The notes: generated by a model not told the origin, from the sequence alone. Counted from the stretch's first letter, positions 10,902 to 20,839 are shown. The stretch is DNA of 64,000 bases from Carbonactinospora thermoautotrophica (GCF_001543895.1 NZ_JYIJ01000017.1:124001-188000); one strand, 5' to 3'. A program made the numbers and translations.

Positions 10902-11672
10902 TCACCTCGCCCACGCCGTCAAACAGACCAGCAACGCCGCCGCGGGGAGGACGGCGGCGAGCAACCACTCGCGCGGCGCCGCCCTGCCCTCGACCAGCAC
11001 CGGCATGCTGCCCGAGTATCCACGCGACAGCATCGCCAGGTACACGCGCTCGCCCCGCTCGTACGACCGGATGAACAGCGACCCGAGCGAGCGCGCCAGC
11101 ACCGGGGCCTGCCGGAGGTCCCGCGCCCGGAAGCCGCGCGACTCCCGGGCGATCCGCATCCGTTCCATCTCGCCGGTGACCACGTCCGCGTACCGGAGCA
11201 TGAACGCCGCGATCTGCACCAGCAGCCGGGGAAGGCGCAACCGCTCCAGGCCGAGCAGGATCTCCCGCAGCTCGGTCGTGGCCGCCAGCAGGATCGAGGC
11301 GGCGACGCCGAGGGTGCCCTTGACCAGGATGTTCCACGCGCCGTACAGCCCGGGGACGCTGAGGGAGACGCCGAGGAAGTGGACCCGCTCCCCGATGGCC
11401 ACGAAGGGCAGCGCGGCGGCGAACGCCAGGAACGGCACCTCGATCACCAGCCGCCGCAGCACGAACCCCGGGGGCACGCGGGCGACTGCGCCCACCGCGG
11501 CGAGCAGCAGGGCGTACGCGCCGAACGCCCAGAACTGCTCGCGCGGGGTGGCCACGACCACCAGCACGAACCCGACCAGCGCCACGATCTTGACCTGCGG
11601 CGGCAGCCGGTGAACCAGGGAATGGCCGTGCCGGTACAGCCGATGGGTGTGGCCCTGGTGCGCACCGCCCAT
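10902..11672 (-). CDS. cbiQ: ECF transporter transmembrane subunit (CbiQ/NikQ)
   Basis: A 256-residue T component with about five to six membrane helices. The C-terminal coupling region has the family's Ala-Arg-Gly-type motifs (ARESRGFRARD, about 182-192, and a later SRGY) that contact the ATPase. The histidine-rich N-terminus (HQGHTHRLYRHGHS) could help bind metal. It sits in the cbiM–N–Q–O operon. Confidence 0.93.
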   Translation of the reverse strand: MGGAHQGHTHRLYRHGHSLVHRLPPQVKIVALVGFVLVVVATPREQFWAFGAYALLLAAVGAVARVPPGFVLRRLVIEVPFLAFAAALPFVAIGERVHFLGVSLSVPGLYGAWNILVKGTLGVAASILLAATTELREILLGLERLRLPRLLVQIAAFMLRYADVVTGEMERMRIARESRGFRARDLRQAPVLARSLGSLFIRSYERGERVYLAMLSRGYSGSMPVLVEGRAAPREWLLAAVLPAAALLVCLTAWAR

Positions 11673-11685
11673 GGTGCCGCCCGCC

Positions 11686-12003
11686 CTACTCGGCCGCCGC
11701 GGACCGCCGCCGGCCCCGGCTGGCCAGCCAGAACACGCCGGAGCCCACCACGAACGTCAGCACCACGCCGGTCACGCCGGCCAGGCTGCCGGACAGCCAG
11801 GGGTTCTCCACGCCGCGGGCCTGGTAGTCGGCGAGCGGCGAGTTCCCGAGCGGGTGGTCCTGGGCGCTCGCGATGAAGCCCTTGTCCTCCGCGACCCGTT
11901 CCAGGCCGTCCGGGTCGGAGCTGGCGAAGTGGCTCACGAAACCGGCCAGCACCAGCGAGACCAGCAGTCCCGCCAGGATGAACGCCTTGGTACGCGTCCG
12001 CAT
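11686..12003 (-). CDS. PDGLE domain protein (CbiN/NikN-like metal transporter subunit)
   Basis: A 105-residue protein with two membrane helices (about 8-26 and 72-94) flanking an external loop that contains the diagnostic SSDPDGLERVAEDKGF motif (about 28-43). PDGLE proteins replace or resemble CbiN as the small extracytoplasmic subunit of Ni/Co ECF transporters. Its place between cbiM and cbiQ fits this role. Confidence 0.92.
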   Translation of the reverse strand: MRTRTKAFILAGLLVSLVLAGFVSHFASSDPDGLERVAEDKGFIASAQDHPLGNSPLADYQARGVENPWLSGSLAGVTGVVLTFVVGSGVFWLASRGRRRSAAAE

Positions 12004-12017
12004 GCTCTCCCCCTCCC

Positions 12018-12716
12018 TCAGGCCTTGAGCGACGGCCCGGCCGCCGCAGCGATCCGCAACTCCAGCGGCCGGCGCAGGTGCCGCGCCCCGTACACCAGGT
12101 CCGGGCGCGTCGCCAGCACGCTCGCCACCACCAGGGCGCTGATCGCCGCCTCACCGATCCCGATCACGGTGTGGACGCCGACCATGGCCGCCCCGACCTG
12201 CGCGATCGGGACGTCCGTGGTGCCGCCGAGCGCGTACAGGCCGGTGAACGCGAGCGCGGCCGCCGGCACCGAGAGCAGCGCGCCGACGAAGGACGCGCCG
12301 ACGACCGAGGCTCGCGTGGCGGGCAGGATCCGGGTCAGGGCGCGGAACACCCCGTATCCGACCGCCACGGCCACGATCCCCATCAAGATGACGTTGATCC
12401 CGTACGCGGTGACGCCGCCATCGGCGAAGAACAGCTGCATGAGCAGGACCACGCTGATGCAGAGCACCCCGATATAGGGGCCGACCAGCACCGCGGCCAA
12501 GGTCCCGCCCAGCAGGTGGCCGCTCGTGCCGGCCAGCACCGGGAAGTTGAGCATCTGGGCCGCGAAGACGAACGTCGCGACGAGCCCGGCGAGCGGCGCG
12601 GCACGCTCGTCCAGCTCGCGCCGAGCCTGGCGCAGGGAGACCGCGATGCCGGCGGCCGCCACGGCACCGGCCGCCACGGACACCGGGGCGTTGAAGAACC
12701 CGTCAGGGACGTGCAC
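12018..12716 (-). CDS. cbiM: ECF transporter substrate-binding subunit (CbiM/NikM)
   Basis: A 232-residue membrane protein. The mature N-terminus VHVPDGFF matches the MHIPDGFL signature whose N-terminal amine and His coordinate the metal, so GTG 12716 is chosen over the ATG at 12749. It also has a good GGAGG ahead of it. Six or so membrane helices follow; GTSGHLLGGTLAAVLVG (about 60-76) and the conserved HTVIGIGEA (near 178) are present. It is the first gene of the operon and sets specificity; nickel versus cobalt cannot be read from the sequence alone. Confidence 0.93.
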   Translation of the reverse strand: MHVPDGFFNAPVSVAAGAVAAAGIAVSLRQARRELDERAAPLAGLVATFVFAAQMLNFPVLAGTSGHLLGGTLAAVLVGPYIGVLCISVVLLMQLFFADGGVTAYGINVILMGIVAVAVGYGVFRALTRILPATRASVVGASFVGALLSVPAAALAFTGLYALGGTTDVPIAQVGAAMVGVHTVIGIGEAAISALVVASVLATRPDLVYGARHLRRPLELRIAAAAGPSLKA

Positions 12717-12773
12717 GGCTGGTTTCCTCCGTTCGAGGGATGGCTGCATCCACTGTATGCCGCTCGTTCGTAG

Positions 12774-12790
12774 CTGCGAACTGTTTGCAA
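12774..12790. promoter_or_regulatory. Candidate Nur (nickel uptake regulator) box
   Basis: CTGCGA-ACTGT-TTGCAA fits the Streptomyces Nur-box pattern tTGCaa-N5-ttGCAA, with the TGC and GCAA cores exact and mismatches in one half. It lies about 60 bases upstream of the cbiM start and about 100 upstream of the divergent peroxidase gene, so it could control either. An overlapping small inverted repeat (GTTCG at 12766-12770 with CGAAC at 12777-12781) is also present. Confidence 0.45.
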
Positions 12791-12892
12791 CAAGCTTGTG
12801 ACCTTGACCGCGGTGATCTTCCCGGCGGTGAGCGCCGTAGTAGCGTGACCGCCGACCCGGCGACCCGGTTCGTTCCCTCGAGGAGGCAAGCA

Positions 12893-13375
12893 GTGAGTGA
12901 GACCACCGGCAACGTGCGGCTCCAGCCCGGCGACCCCGCGCCGCCGTTCACCCTCCCGGACGCCGACGGCACGCCGGTCTCCCTGGCCGACTTCCAGGGC
13001 CGCAAGGTGATCGTCTACTTCTACCCGGCCGCCATGACCCCCGGCTGCACCAAGCAGGCCTGCGACTTCAGCGAGAACCTCGCCGACCTCGCCGACGCCG
13101 GGTACGCCGTGGTCGGCATCTCCCCCGACAAGCCAGAGAAGCTCGCCAAGTTCCGCGAGGCGGAGAACCTCTCCGTCACCCTGCTGTCCGACCCCGACAA
13201 GCAGGTCCTCCAGGCCTACGGCGCGTACGGCGAGAAGCGGCTGTACGGCAAGACCACCGTCGGGGTGATCCGCTCGACGTTCGTCATAGACGAGAACGGC
13301 CGGATCGAGCGCGCCCTGTACAACGTGAAGGCCACCGGCCACGTCGCCAAGCTCCGCAAGGACCTGGGGATCTGA
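12893..13375 (+). CDS. bcp: Thioredoxin-dependent thiol peroxidase (PrxQ/Bcp)
   Basis: A 160-residue cytoplasmic peroxiredoxin that reduces peroxides using thioredoxin or a similar donor. The active site TPGCTKQACDF carries the peroxidatic Cys52 and a resolving Cys57 five residues on, the alpha2-type PrxQ spacing. GTG 12893 is chosen because AGGAGG (12881-12886) lies six bases ahead; the frame is open further upstream but without family similarity. It diverges from the metal transporter operon. Confidence 0.93.
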   Translation: MSETTGNVRLQPGDPAPPFTLPDADGTPVSLADFQGRKVIVYFYPAAMTPGCTKQACDFSENLADLADAGYAVVGISPDKPEKLAKFREAENLSVTLLSDPDKQVLQAYGAYGEKRLYGKTTVGVIRSTFVIDENGRIERALYNVKATGHVAKLRKDLGI

Positions 13376-13392
13376 GGAGCCCGCTTCCTTCC

Positions 13393-13423
13393 GGCCCGCC
13401 GCCTCCTCGCGGCGGGCCTTTCC
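13393..13423 (+). terminator. Intrinsic terminator after the peroxidase gene
   Basis: A perfect 10-bp GC stem (13393-13402 with 13409-13418), a 6-base loop and a short T-rich tail lie 18 bases after the stop codon. Confidence 0.75.
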
Positions 13424-13455
13424 TGTCCACGAATCCGAAACAACTTTCACGTTCG

Positions 13456-13473
13456 ATCACCCGATCGGGTGAT
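13456..13473. promoter_or_regulatory. 18-bp perfect palindrome upstream of the HNH gene
   Basis: ATCACCCGATCGGGTGAT lies 51 bases before the HNH gene start, followed by two TTCGAA motifs (near 13477 and 13489) in an AT-rich stretch. It looks like a promoter-proximal operator; the protein that binds it is unknown. Confidence 0.4.
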
Positions 13474-13523
13474 TTATTCGAAACTGTATTCGAACGAAAT
13501 AAATCTCCGATTACAGTGATCAC

Positions 13524-14186
13524 ATGCCCAGGATCAAGTACACAAAAGAAATGCTCGAACAGGCAGTGGCCGTCTCATCGTCGGTAGCCGATGTCGTGCG
13601 CTGTCTGGGAATCACTCCACGCGGGGGAAATCACGCGCACATCGCCCGGAGGATCGATGAGTTCGGAATAGACACCTCGCACTTCAAGACACCTCGTGGC
13701 ATACAGCGCGTCCGTGCCACCTACTCCCGGGAGCTACTGGCAGATGCGGCAGCTGCGTCCCGCAGCATCGCCGAGGTCATCCAGCGACTCGGTCTTCCTT
13801 ACACTGGAAGCCGGCACGCCGAGGTGCGCAAAAAGCTCGTCGAGTACGGGATCGACACCTCGCATTTCACCGGTCAGGGCCATATGCTCGGCAAGCCCTC
13901 CCCGCGCCGCCTAAGAGCAGAAGAAATTCTGGTGCTCCACCCGAGCGGCGCCAAGCGTGTCGCTCCCCGTCGCCTGCGCCGCGCGCTCCTGGAGGTAGGT
14001 GTCCCGTACCAGTGCGCGGTGTGCGGTGTCGGCGCCGAGTGGCAGGGCAAGCCGCTGCCGCTAGAGATTGACCATATAAACGGCAATTGGTGTGACAATC
14101 GTCGCGAAAACCTTCGCTTCCTGTGCCCGAACTGCCACTCGCAGACGCCCACCTACTGCGGCAAGAAGCTCAGAGCCGGCCGGTGA
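13524..14186 (+). CDS. HNH endonuclease with two N-terminal helical repeats
   Basis: A 220-residue protein. Two related modules (about 8-54 and 68-114) each read as a predicted HTH-like helix pair ending in GIDTSHF. A C-terminal HNH domain follows (about 160-212): CAVCGVG, LEIDHINGNWCDNRRENLRFLCPNCHSQ, with two CxxC zinc knuckles and the DH/N/H catalytic signature. Such genes are scattered in actinobacteria, often beside tRNA genes, as here (tRNA-Leu follows). It could be a homing-type or defence nuclease. Its lower GC than neighbouring genes hints at acquisition. Confidence 0.82.
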   Translation: MPRIKYTKEMLEQAVAVSSSVADVVRCLGITPRGGNHAHIARRIDEFGIDTSHFKTPRGIQRVRATYSRELLADAAAASRSIAEVIQRLGLPYTGSRHAEVRKKLVEYGIDTSHFTGQGHMLGKPSPRRLRAEEILVLHPSGAKRVAPRRLRRALLEVGVPYQCAVCGVGAEWQGKPLPLEIDHINGNWCDNRRENLRFLCPNCHSQTPTYCGKKLRAGR

Positions 14187-14300
14187 TCAGCTAGTGGATT
14201 TCCGGCCAAGACCACCCAAGAGCATCGAACTGACGCCCGTGCCACCTTACCTTCCGCATACTCACTATGCTGTCTACAATGACATCGCCAGCTTGGAGAC

Positions 14301-14387
14301 GCGGGAGTGTCGGAACAGGTAGACGAGCGGGGTTTAGGCCCCCGTGCCCGGCAGGGCGTGTGGGTTCGAGTCCCACCTCCCGCACCA
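14301..14387 (+). tRNA. tRNA-Leu (anticodon UAG)
   Basis: An 87-base class II tRNA including an encoded CCA. The acceptor stem GCGGGAG pairs with CTCCCGC. The anticodon loop TTTAGGC is closed by CGGGG/CCCCG, giving anticodon TAG. A long variable arm (GCCCGGCAGGGC) and the T arm GTGGGTTCGAGTCCCAC complete it. It reads CUA and, by wobble, other CUN leucine codons. Confidence 0.95.
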
Positions 14388-14440
14388 AGTCACGTAAGTG
14401 TGATCCAACATACACTACGCGATCTTTTTAGAACCGCTCA

Positions 14441-14470
14441 ATGGCCCTTCTCGGCTTCGAGGAGGGCCAT
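14441..14470 (+). terminator. Hairpin terminator after tRNA-Leu
   Basis: A 13-bp stem (one G–T pair) with a 4-base GCTT loop and a weakly T-rich tail, 54 bases after the tRNA. A T5 run at 14425-14429 precedes it. The remaining bases to 14598 show no gene. Confidence 0.6.
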
Positions 14471-14598
14471 CTCTATTACCAGAAAATCAGCGGATCGTCT
14501 TACTCGGAACCGCGAACTGAGCGGCTGAGGCCGGCTCTTCGGAGACACACTTAAGGCCTGTTATCTCCTGTCTCGAGAGGGGGATCGGGCTCCGGGAC

Positions 14599-15204
14599 TC
14601 AACCCTTGACGAGATCGGCGATGATCGGGGTGAGGGCGCGGAAGGCCTTGCCGCGGTGGCTGATCGCGTTCTTCTCCTCGGGGGACAGCTCGGCGGTGGT
14701 GCGGGTGTACCCCAGGGGCTGGAAGATCGGGTCGTACCCGAAGCCGTTCGTGCCGCGGGGCGCGCGGGTCAGCACGCCGTCGAGCCGACCCTCGACGACC
14801 CGTGCGGTGCCGTCGGGCAGTGCGAGGGCGGCGGCGCAGGCGAAATGGGCGCCGCGCTTGTCATCAGGGACCTCGGCGACCTGGGCGAGGAGCAGGTCGA
14901 GGTTGGCCTGGTCGTCGCCGTGCCGTCCGGCCCACCGAGCGGAGAACACGCCGGGCATGCCGTTCAGGGCGTCCACGCAGATACCGGAGTCGTCCGCGAC
15001 CGCGGGCAGGCCCGCCGCCCAGGCCACGGCGCGGGCCTTGAGCAAGGCGTTCTCGGCGAAGGTGAGGCAGGTCTCGGCGACCTCCGGCGCGTCCGGGACC
15101 GCGTCGAGGGTGAGAAGTTCCACGTCAAGGCCGGCTTCGAGCAGGATGTCGCGCAGTTCGACGAGCTTCTTCCGGTTGCGGGTGGCGAGGACGACTCGGC
15201 TCAT
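14599..15204 (-). CDS. rdgB: XTP/dITP diphosphatase (non-canonical purine NTP pyrophosphatase)
   Basis: A 201-residue Ham1/RdgB enzyme that hydrolyses dITP, XTP and ITP to monophosphates and keeps deaminated purines out of nucleic acids. ATRNRKKLVELRDIL at the N-terminus, ADDSGICVDALNGMPGVFSARWAG (about 67-90) and GFGYDPIF (about 155) are the family signatures. ATG 15204 is chosen over 15246 because it starts directly before SRVVLATRN. It lies downstream of rph, as in other actinobacteria. Confidence 0.95.
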   Translation of the reverse strand: MSRVVLATRNRKKLVELRDILLEAGLDVELLTLDAVPDAPEVAETCLTFAENALLKARAVAWAAGLPAVADDSGICVDALNGMPGVFSARWAGRHGDDQANLDLLLAQVAEVPDDKRGAHFACAAALALPDGTARVVEGRLDGVLTRAPRGTNGFGYDPIFQPLGYTRTTAELSPEEKNAISHRGKAFRALTPIIADLVKG

Positions 15205-15258
15205 GGGCACTGAGCGTAGCCGTGGGCCGGAGGCGGCCCGGCCCACGGGTCCCCCACT

Positions 15259-15693
15259 TCAGCCCTGGACGCAGACCGAGGTGTAGAGCTTGGCGCGCTC
15301 GAGGGCCTTGCCGCTGTCGCTCATCGGGTTCTCGCCGCCGTTCACCTTGTACTCGTACACCTGCTGGTAGAAGTCGAGGAACTTGCCGAAGTTCTCCCTG
15401 ACCTGGGGGTCGCTGACGGCTGCCAGGTCGGCGCGCGCCTGGTCCAGCGCCTGCTTCAGCTCCGCGGGCTCGCCGATCGCCTTCAGGCCGACGGTGTCGA
15501 ACGCCTGCTTGAACTTGGCGCAGTCCGCGCTCTTGTCGCCCTGAGCCGGACCCTGGTTCTGGTCCTGCTGGATCTGGCCGGACTGGCCGGAGCCGGTGTT
15601 CGTGGTCCCCTCGGTCGTGCAGGCGGCGGTGAGGCCGAGCAGGGCGGCCGTGAGCACGACGGCACGGCCGGTGGTGATCAGGGTGCGCTTCAC
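15259..15693 (-). CDS. Putative lipoprotein, unknown
   Basis: A 144-residue protein with a lipoprotein signal peptide: basic KR, a hydrophobic stretch VVLTAALLGL and lipobox LTAAC with Cys25 as the predicted lipidation site. A Gly/Gln-rich linker follows, then a helical domain of about 90 residues with two cysteines (in SADCAKF and the terminal SVCVQG) that could form a disulfide. I recognise no family. GTG 15693 is preceded by AGGAGG and starts the signal peptide directly. Confidence 0.7.
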   Translation of the reverse strand: MKRTLITTGRAVVLTAALLGLTAACTTEGTTNTGSGQSGQIQQDQNQGPAQGDKSADCAKFKQAFDTVGLKAIGEPAELKQALDQARADLAAVSDPQVRENFGKFLDFYQQVYEYKVNGGENPMSDSGKALERAKLYTSVCVQG

Positions 15694-15707
15694 GGATGTC
15701 TCCCCTC

Positions 15708-15971
15708 CTAGAGGCAACGGAATCCCGGGGGGTGGCTCAGCGCGGCCTGGGGCAGGCCCGTGCCACGGCCTCGTGATGTCCGGCTCCCGGCCGCCTTCTC
15801 GACGGCGGCGATCCGCGCGGTCTCGACCGCCCGCAGGTCGGTGCCACGTGCGGGGACGCGGCCCGACCAGCGCGTTTCGTACGTGCTGCGGTACACGTCA
15901 TCGATCCCCCGGTCCGGTTCAGGGACGGTGCCCTGGCGTACGCAGGGTACCAGCTTCCCGATCAGGCTCAC
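15708..15971 (-). CDS. Possible small ORF coupled to rph, 87 residues
   Basis: An ORF whose GTG overlaps the rph stop by four bases (GTGA), running to 15708, with GC-rich third positions over most of its length. The product is basic with no recognised domain (it contains [15 protein letters not shown] and [13 protein letters not shown]). The overlap is typical of translational coupling, but conservation is needed to accept it; it may be noncoding spacer. Confidence 0.3.
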   Translation of the reverse strand: MSLIGKLVPCVRQGTVPEPDRGIDDVYRSTYETRWSGRVPARGTDLRAVETARIAAVEKAAGSRTSRGRGTGLPQAALSHPPGFRCL

Positions 15972-16687
15972 TCCGCGAGCGCCTTGCGCTGTAGCTCGGT
16001 CAGCTCCGCGCAACCGGTCGCGGCGAGGTCGAGAAGCTGGTTGAGCAGGGCACGGTCGAACGGCTTGCCCTCGGCGGTGCCCTGGACCTCGATGAACCGG
16101 CCGTCGCCGGTGCAGACGACGTTCATGTCCGTCTCGGCGCGGACGTCCTCCTCGTAGCAGAGGTCGAGCATGGGCACGCCGTCGACGACGCCGACGCTGA
16201 CCGCGGCCACGGACCCGGTGAGCGGCTGCCCGCTGCCCATGCCCTGGCGGCGCATCCAGGCCACGGCGTCGGCGAGGGCGACGTACGCGCCGGTGATCGC
16301 GGCGGTGCGGGTGCCGCCGTCGGCCTGGAGCACGTCGCAGTCGAGCATGATCGTGTTCTCGCCCATGGCCTTGTAATCGACGATGCCCCGCAGGCTGCGT
16401 CCGATCAGCCGGGAGATCTCGTGGGTGCGTCCACCGATGCGGCCCCGGACGGACTCGCGCTCGCTGCGGGTGTTGGTCGAGCGGGGCAGCATCGCGTACT
16501 CGGCGGTGACCCAGCCGAGCCCACTCCCCTTACGCCACTTCGGCACCCCTTCGCTGACGGTGGCGGCGCACAGCACGCGGGTGCGCCCGAATTCCACCAG
16601 GACGGAACCTTCGGCGTGCTCCAGCCAACCGCGGGTGAACTTCACGGGGCGCAACTGGCCAGGGGTACGACCGTCGACTCGTGGCAT
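15968..16687 (-). CDS. rph: Ribonuclease PH
   Basis: A 239-residue phosphorolytic 3'-5' exoribonuclease that trims tRNA 3' ends using phosphate. The RNase PH fold is complete: [20 protein letters not shown] near the N-terminus, [30 protein letters not shown] (about 71-100) with the RNA/phosphate-binding arginines, and the second-lobe [20 protein letters not shown]. It sits between the metallo-beta-lactamase gene and rdgB, as in mycobacteria. Confidence 0.96.
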   Translation of the reverse strand: MPRVDGRTPGQLRPVKFTRGWLEHAEGSVLVEFGRTRVLCAATVSEGVPKWRKGSGLGWVTAEYAMLPRSTNTRSERESVRGRIGGRTHEISRLIGRSLRGIVDYKAMGENTIMLDCDVLQADGGTRTAAITGAYVALADAVAWMRRQGMGSGQPLTGSVAAVSVGVVDGVPMLDLCYEEDVRAETDMNVVCTGDGRFIEVQGTAEGKPFDRALLNQLLDLAATGCAELTELQRKALAE

Positions 16688-16727
16688 GCCGCGAGCCTAG
16701 TACGTGCCGGCGCCCGCCTGTCCGCGC

Positions 16728-17474
16728 CTACAGCTCGTACACCGCGTGCGCGCGGGCCAGGTCGACCGGCCCGGCGTACACCGCCTGCGCGTCGGCGAGG
16801 TTCTGTCCGGCGTCGGTCCAGGCGGGGATGTGGGTGAGGACGAGCCGCCCCACCCCGGCGCGGGCCGCGTGCTCGCCGGCCTCCCGCCCGTTCAGGTGCA
16901 GGTCGCGGGCGGTGTCTCGGCCGTCCTGGAAGGACGCCTCGCACAGCATGAGGTCGGCGCGGGAGGCGAGCCGGACCAGGGCGTCGCTCTCGCCGGTGTC
17001 GCCGGAGTACACCAGCGACCGGCCGCCGTACTCCACCCGGAACGCGAACGCCTCGACCGGGTGGTTGACGTGATCGGCGCGGATCATGAACGGGCCCAGC
17101 TCGAAGCCGCCGGGCACCAGCGTGCGGAAGTCGAAGACCTTGCGCATGCCCGGGTCGAGCGGCAGGTCGTACGCGCGCGCCATCCGGTCGGCGGTCCCGG
17201 CCGGGCCGTAGACCGGGATCCGCGGCAACGGGCCGTCCGGATGGTACGTGCGGACCACGTAGTAGCCGCAAAGGTCCAGGCAGTGGTCGGCGTGCAGGTG
17301 GCTGAGCAGCACGGCGTCGACCTCGTCCAGGCCGATGTGCTGCTGGAGGTTGCCGAGCGCCCCGGTGCCCAGATCCAGCAGCAGGCGGTACCCGTCCGCC
17401 TCGACCAGGTAGCAGGAGCACGGGGAGTCCGGCGCGGGAAAGCTGCCCGCGCAGCCGAGGATCGTCAGGCGCAT
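16728..17474 (-). CDS. Metallo-beta-lactamase fold phosphodiesterase, Rv1339-like
   Basis: A 248-residue MBL-fold hydrolase. It has MRLTILGCAGSFP at the N-terminus, the zinc motif SHLHADHCLD (HxHxDH, about 58-67), the later metal ligands in YSGDTGESD and LTHIPAW, and no RNase Z exosite. Position between murI and rph matches M. tuberculosis Rv1339, reported as an atypical cAMP phosphodiesterase, so that activity is a reasonable inference. GTG 17480 is an alternative start two codons upstream. Confidence 0.85.
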   Translation of the reverse strand: MRLTILGCAGSFPAPDSPCSCYLVEADGYRLLLDLGTGALGNLQQHIGLDEVDAVLLSHLHADHCLDLCGYYVVRTYHPDGPLPRIPVYGPAGTADRMARAYDLPLDPGMRKVFDFRTLVPGGFELGPFMIRADHVNHPVEAFAFRVEYGGRSLVYSGDTGESDALVRLASRADLMLCEASFQDGRDTARDLHLNGREAGEHAARAGVGRLVLTHIPAWTDAGQNLADAQAVYAGPVDLARAHAVYEL

Positions 17475-17574
17475 GGGCACGCACCACCCGCTGTCGTGAC
17501 CATGGATTCAGCCTACGGAGGCGGGGCGGGGGTAGCCCGCCCGCGACGCGGCGATTTCCGTCACACCGCGGCCG

Positions 17575-18387
17575 TCAGGCGACGCCGGTCACCGCGCCCA
17601 GCGGGGCGACCTCGCCAATCTCCGGGCCCAGGAACCGGCGGCCCAGCTCGGTGAACGGCGCCGGGTCACCGGTGGCGAGGAACCGGTGCCGGGGCGGGGG
17701 CAGCTTCTCGTCCCGCTGGAGGCCGTTGGCGACGAGCGTGCGGTACACGTCCTTGGCGGTCTCCTCGGCGCTGGACACCAGCGTGACCTCGTCACCCATG
17801 ACGTAGGAGATGACGCCGGTGAGCAGCGGATAGTGCGTGCAGCCGAGGATGAGCGTGTCCACGCCGGCCGCGGCGACCGGCTCCAGGTACTCGTGCGCCG
17901 CCTTGAGCAGTTCCTCGCTCATGGTGACGCCCGCTTCGACGAATTCGACGAACCGCGGGCAAGCTTGGGTGATCAACGTCACGTGCGGAGCGGCGGCGAA
18001 CGCGTCCTCGTACGCCTGCGAGGTCTTGGTCGCCTCGGTGCAGATCACCCCGACCCTGCCGTTGCGCGTGGCCGCCGCGGCCCGGCGCACCGCCGGTTTG
18101 ATCACCTCGACGACCGGCACGTCGTACCGCTCGCGGGCGTCCCGCAGCACGGCCGCGCTGGCGCTGTTGCAGGCGATGACCAGTAGCTTCACGCCCTGCT
18201 CGACGAGATGGTCCATGACTTCCAGGGCGTACCGGCGGACCTCTGCGATCGGCTTGGTCCCGTACGGCTGGCGTGCGGTGTCCCCCACGTACAGCACGGG
18301 CTCGTGCGGAAGCTGGTCGATGACGGCGCGGGCCACGGTGAGGCCGCCCACGCCGCTGTCGAAGATGCCGATCGGTGCGTCAGCCAC
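17575..18387 (-). CDS. murI: Glutamate racemase
   Basis: A 270-residue enzyme making D-glutamate for peptidoglycan. The two catalytic cysteines are visible in IACNSASA (Cys73) and LGCTHYPLL (Cys183), with Asp10/Ser11 in [10 protein letters not shown] and the [10 protein letters not shown] loop. The frame is open upstream, but GTG 18387 starts right before the conserved APIGIFDSG and gives the normal family length. Confidence 0.95.
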   Translation of the reverse strand: MADAPIGIFDSGVGGLTVARAVIDQLPHEPVLYVGDTARQPYGTKPIAEVRRYALEVMDHLVEQGVKLLVIACNSASAAVLRDARERYDVPVVEVIKPAVRRAAAATRNGRVGVICTEATKTSQAYEDAFAAAPHVTLITQACPRFVEFVEAGVTMSEELLKAAHEYLEPVAAAGVDTLILGCTHYPLLTGVISYVMGDEVTLVSSAEETAKDVYRTLVANGLQRDEKLPPPRHRFLATGDPAPFTELGRRFLGPEIGEVAPLGAVTGVA

Positions 18388-18416
18388 GGGTATCCAGGGT
18401 ACGGATCGGGCTCGCG

Positions 18417-18956
18417 CTACCGGCACCAGGTCTCCGCGACGGCGAGGAACGCCGAGGACACCGGCCCTGCCTCGTCGCTGTGGCAGATCGGCACGCCGGG
18501 TACGGTCGCGCGGCCCACGGTGAGGTGTGCCCGGGCGCACGGCGCGTAGACGTGGGTGAGCCCGTACTCGACGCCGCCGAGTTCGAGCCGGTCGGTGTGA
18601 AAAAGACGGCGGTCCAGGATGTCGGCCAGCTCGAGGGTGATGTCGCTCACGCTGGCCGTGAGGCCCCGGCCGGGATCGAGCCAGATCTCCGGTTCGGCCT
18701 TCTCCAGGATCGGGTCGGGCCACTCGAAACCCGATGCCTCCGGGAAGTGGCGCACGAACGTCTCGGCGAGCCACAGGCCGAACTCGGGATCGGGGCCGAG
18801 CACGCGCACCCGGTGCGCGTGGCAGAGGATCAGCGCGTCCCCGCTGCCGCGCTCGGACCACTCGACCCGCCACAGGGACGCGAAGGCGCTGGGGTCGCCG
18901 CCGTGCTGGAGCAGGACGGCGGGGTTGGCCCCGACCAGGATGACCTTCTTTCCCAT
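18417..18956 (-). CDS. Conserved hypothetical protein, 179 residues
   Basis: A soluble protein of unknown function that begins [20 protein letters not shown]. It contains a Trp-rich middle ([27 protein letters not shown]) and a C-terminal region with three cysteines and histidines ([25 protein letters not shown]). No membrane segments or known catalytic motif are seen. It lies between cysM and murI, where M. tuberculosis has a rhomboid protease gene (Rv1337). Codon use matches its neighbours, so it looks like a resident gene. Confidence 0.75.
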   Translation of the reverse strand: MGKKVILVGANPAVLLQHGGDPSAFASLWRVEWSERGSGDALILCHAHRVRVLGPDPEFGLWLAETFVRHFPEASGFEWPDPILEKAEPEIWLDPGRGLTASVSDITLELADILDRRLFHTDRLELGGVEYGLTHVYAPCARAHLTVGRATVPGVPICHSDEAGPVSSAFLAVAETWCR

Positions 18957-19028
18957 GCCGGAGAAGTCCCCTGGCCGGGGCGGGTCAAACGCGCCGGGCG
19001 TGTCCGGCGTCGGGCGCGCGCACGAGGG

Positions 19029-20292
<1,264 letters not shown>

Positions 20293-20389
20293 GGCGACTT
20301 GCTCTCCTGAGAAGAAAAGGCCTCGTCAATATGGACGTTCGTGCAACACCAACCCGCACGGGCTCGGCGTCATTCCTCCGCCGCGCGGA

Positions 20390-20839
20390 TCAGTCCCGCG
20401 CTCGGTTCGCCGCGGGTTCATCGGCGTCGTAGGAGGCGACGACGCGGACCTCCTCCTCGGTGACCTCGCCGTCGACGATCCGGAAGGACCGGAACTCGAC
20501 CTCCTCGGGATCACGCGTGGAAACCACGACGTAGTGCGCGTTCGGTTCGGAGGCGTAAGCGATGTCGGTGCGCGACGGGTACGCCTCGGTGGCGGTGTGG
20601 GAGTGGTAGATCACGACCGGCTCCTCGTCCCGGTCGTCCATCTCCCGCCACACCTTGAACTGCTCCAGGGGATCGAACCGGAAGAAGGTCGGGGAGCGTT
20701 CGGCGTTGGTCATGGGGATGAACCGGGTGGGCCGGTCCGAGCCGATAGGGCCGGCGACGACGCCACACGCCTCGTCCGGATGGTCGGCACGGGCGTGCGC
20801 CACGATGGCGTCGTAGATCGCCTGCTCAATCTTCAGCAT
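20390..20839 (-). CDS. mec: JAMM/MPN+ metallopeptidase Mec (CysO-cysteine peptidase)
   Basis: A 149-residue JAB1/MPN+ zinc protease. The full JAMM signature is present: an upstream Glu (in PDEACGVVAG) and HSHTATEAYPSRTD, which fits H-S-H-x7-S-x2-D. The M. tuberculosis enzyme releases cysteine from the CysO-cysteine adduct; here it may also mature the extended CysO. ATG 20839 is chosen because the 38 residues upstream are low-complexity. It lies about 100 bases upstream of cysO on the same strand. Confidence 0.94.
   Translation of the reverse strand: MLKIEQAIYDAIVAHARADHPDEACGVVAGPIGSDRPTRFIPMTNAERSPTFFRFDPLEQFKVWREMDDRDEEPVVIYHSHTATEAYPSRTDIAYASEPNAHYVVVSTRDPEEVEFRSFRIVDGEVTEEEVRVVASYDADEPAANRARD

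Noticed and set aside
12717-12892. Cobalamin riboswitch upstream of cbiM
   Set aside because: The 176-base spacer is shared by two divergent promoters and shows no B12-box-like or multi-stem structure that I can recognise.
14301-14600. Integrated element at the tRNA-Leu 3' end
   Set aside because: No integrase, no repeated tRNA 3' segment and ordinary core genes follow. The HNH gene upstream is on the other side of the tRNA.
15760-16044. Plus-strand ORF opposite the end of rph
   Set aside because: It overlaps rph antisense, has poor codon bias and no start signal; the coupled minus-strand ORF is the better, still weak, candidate.
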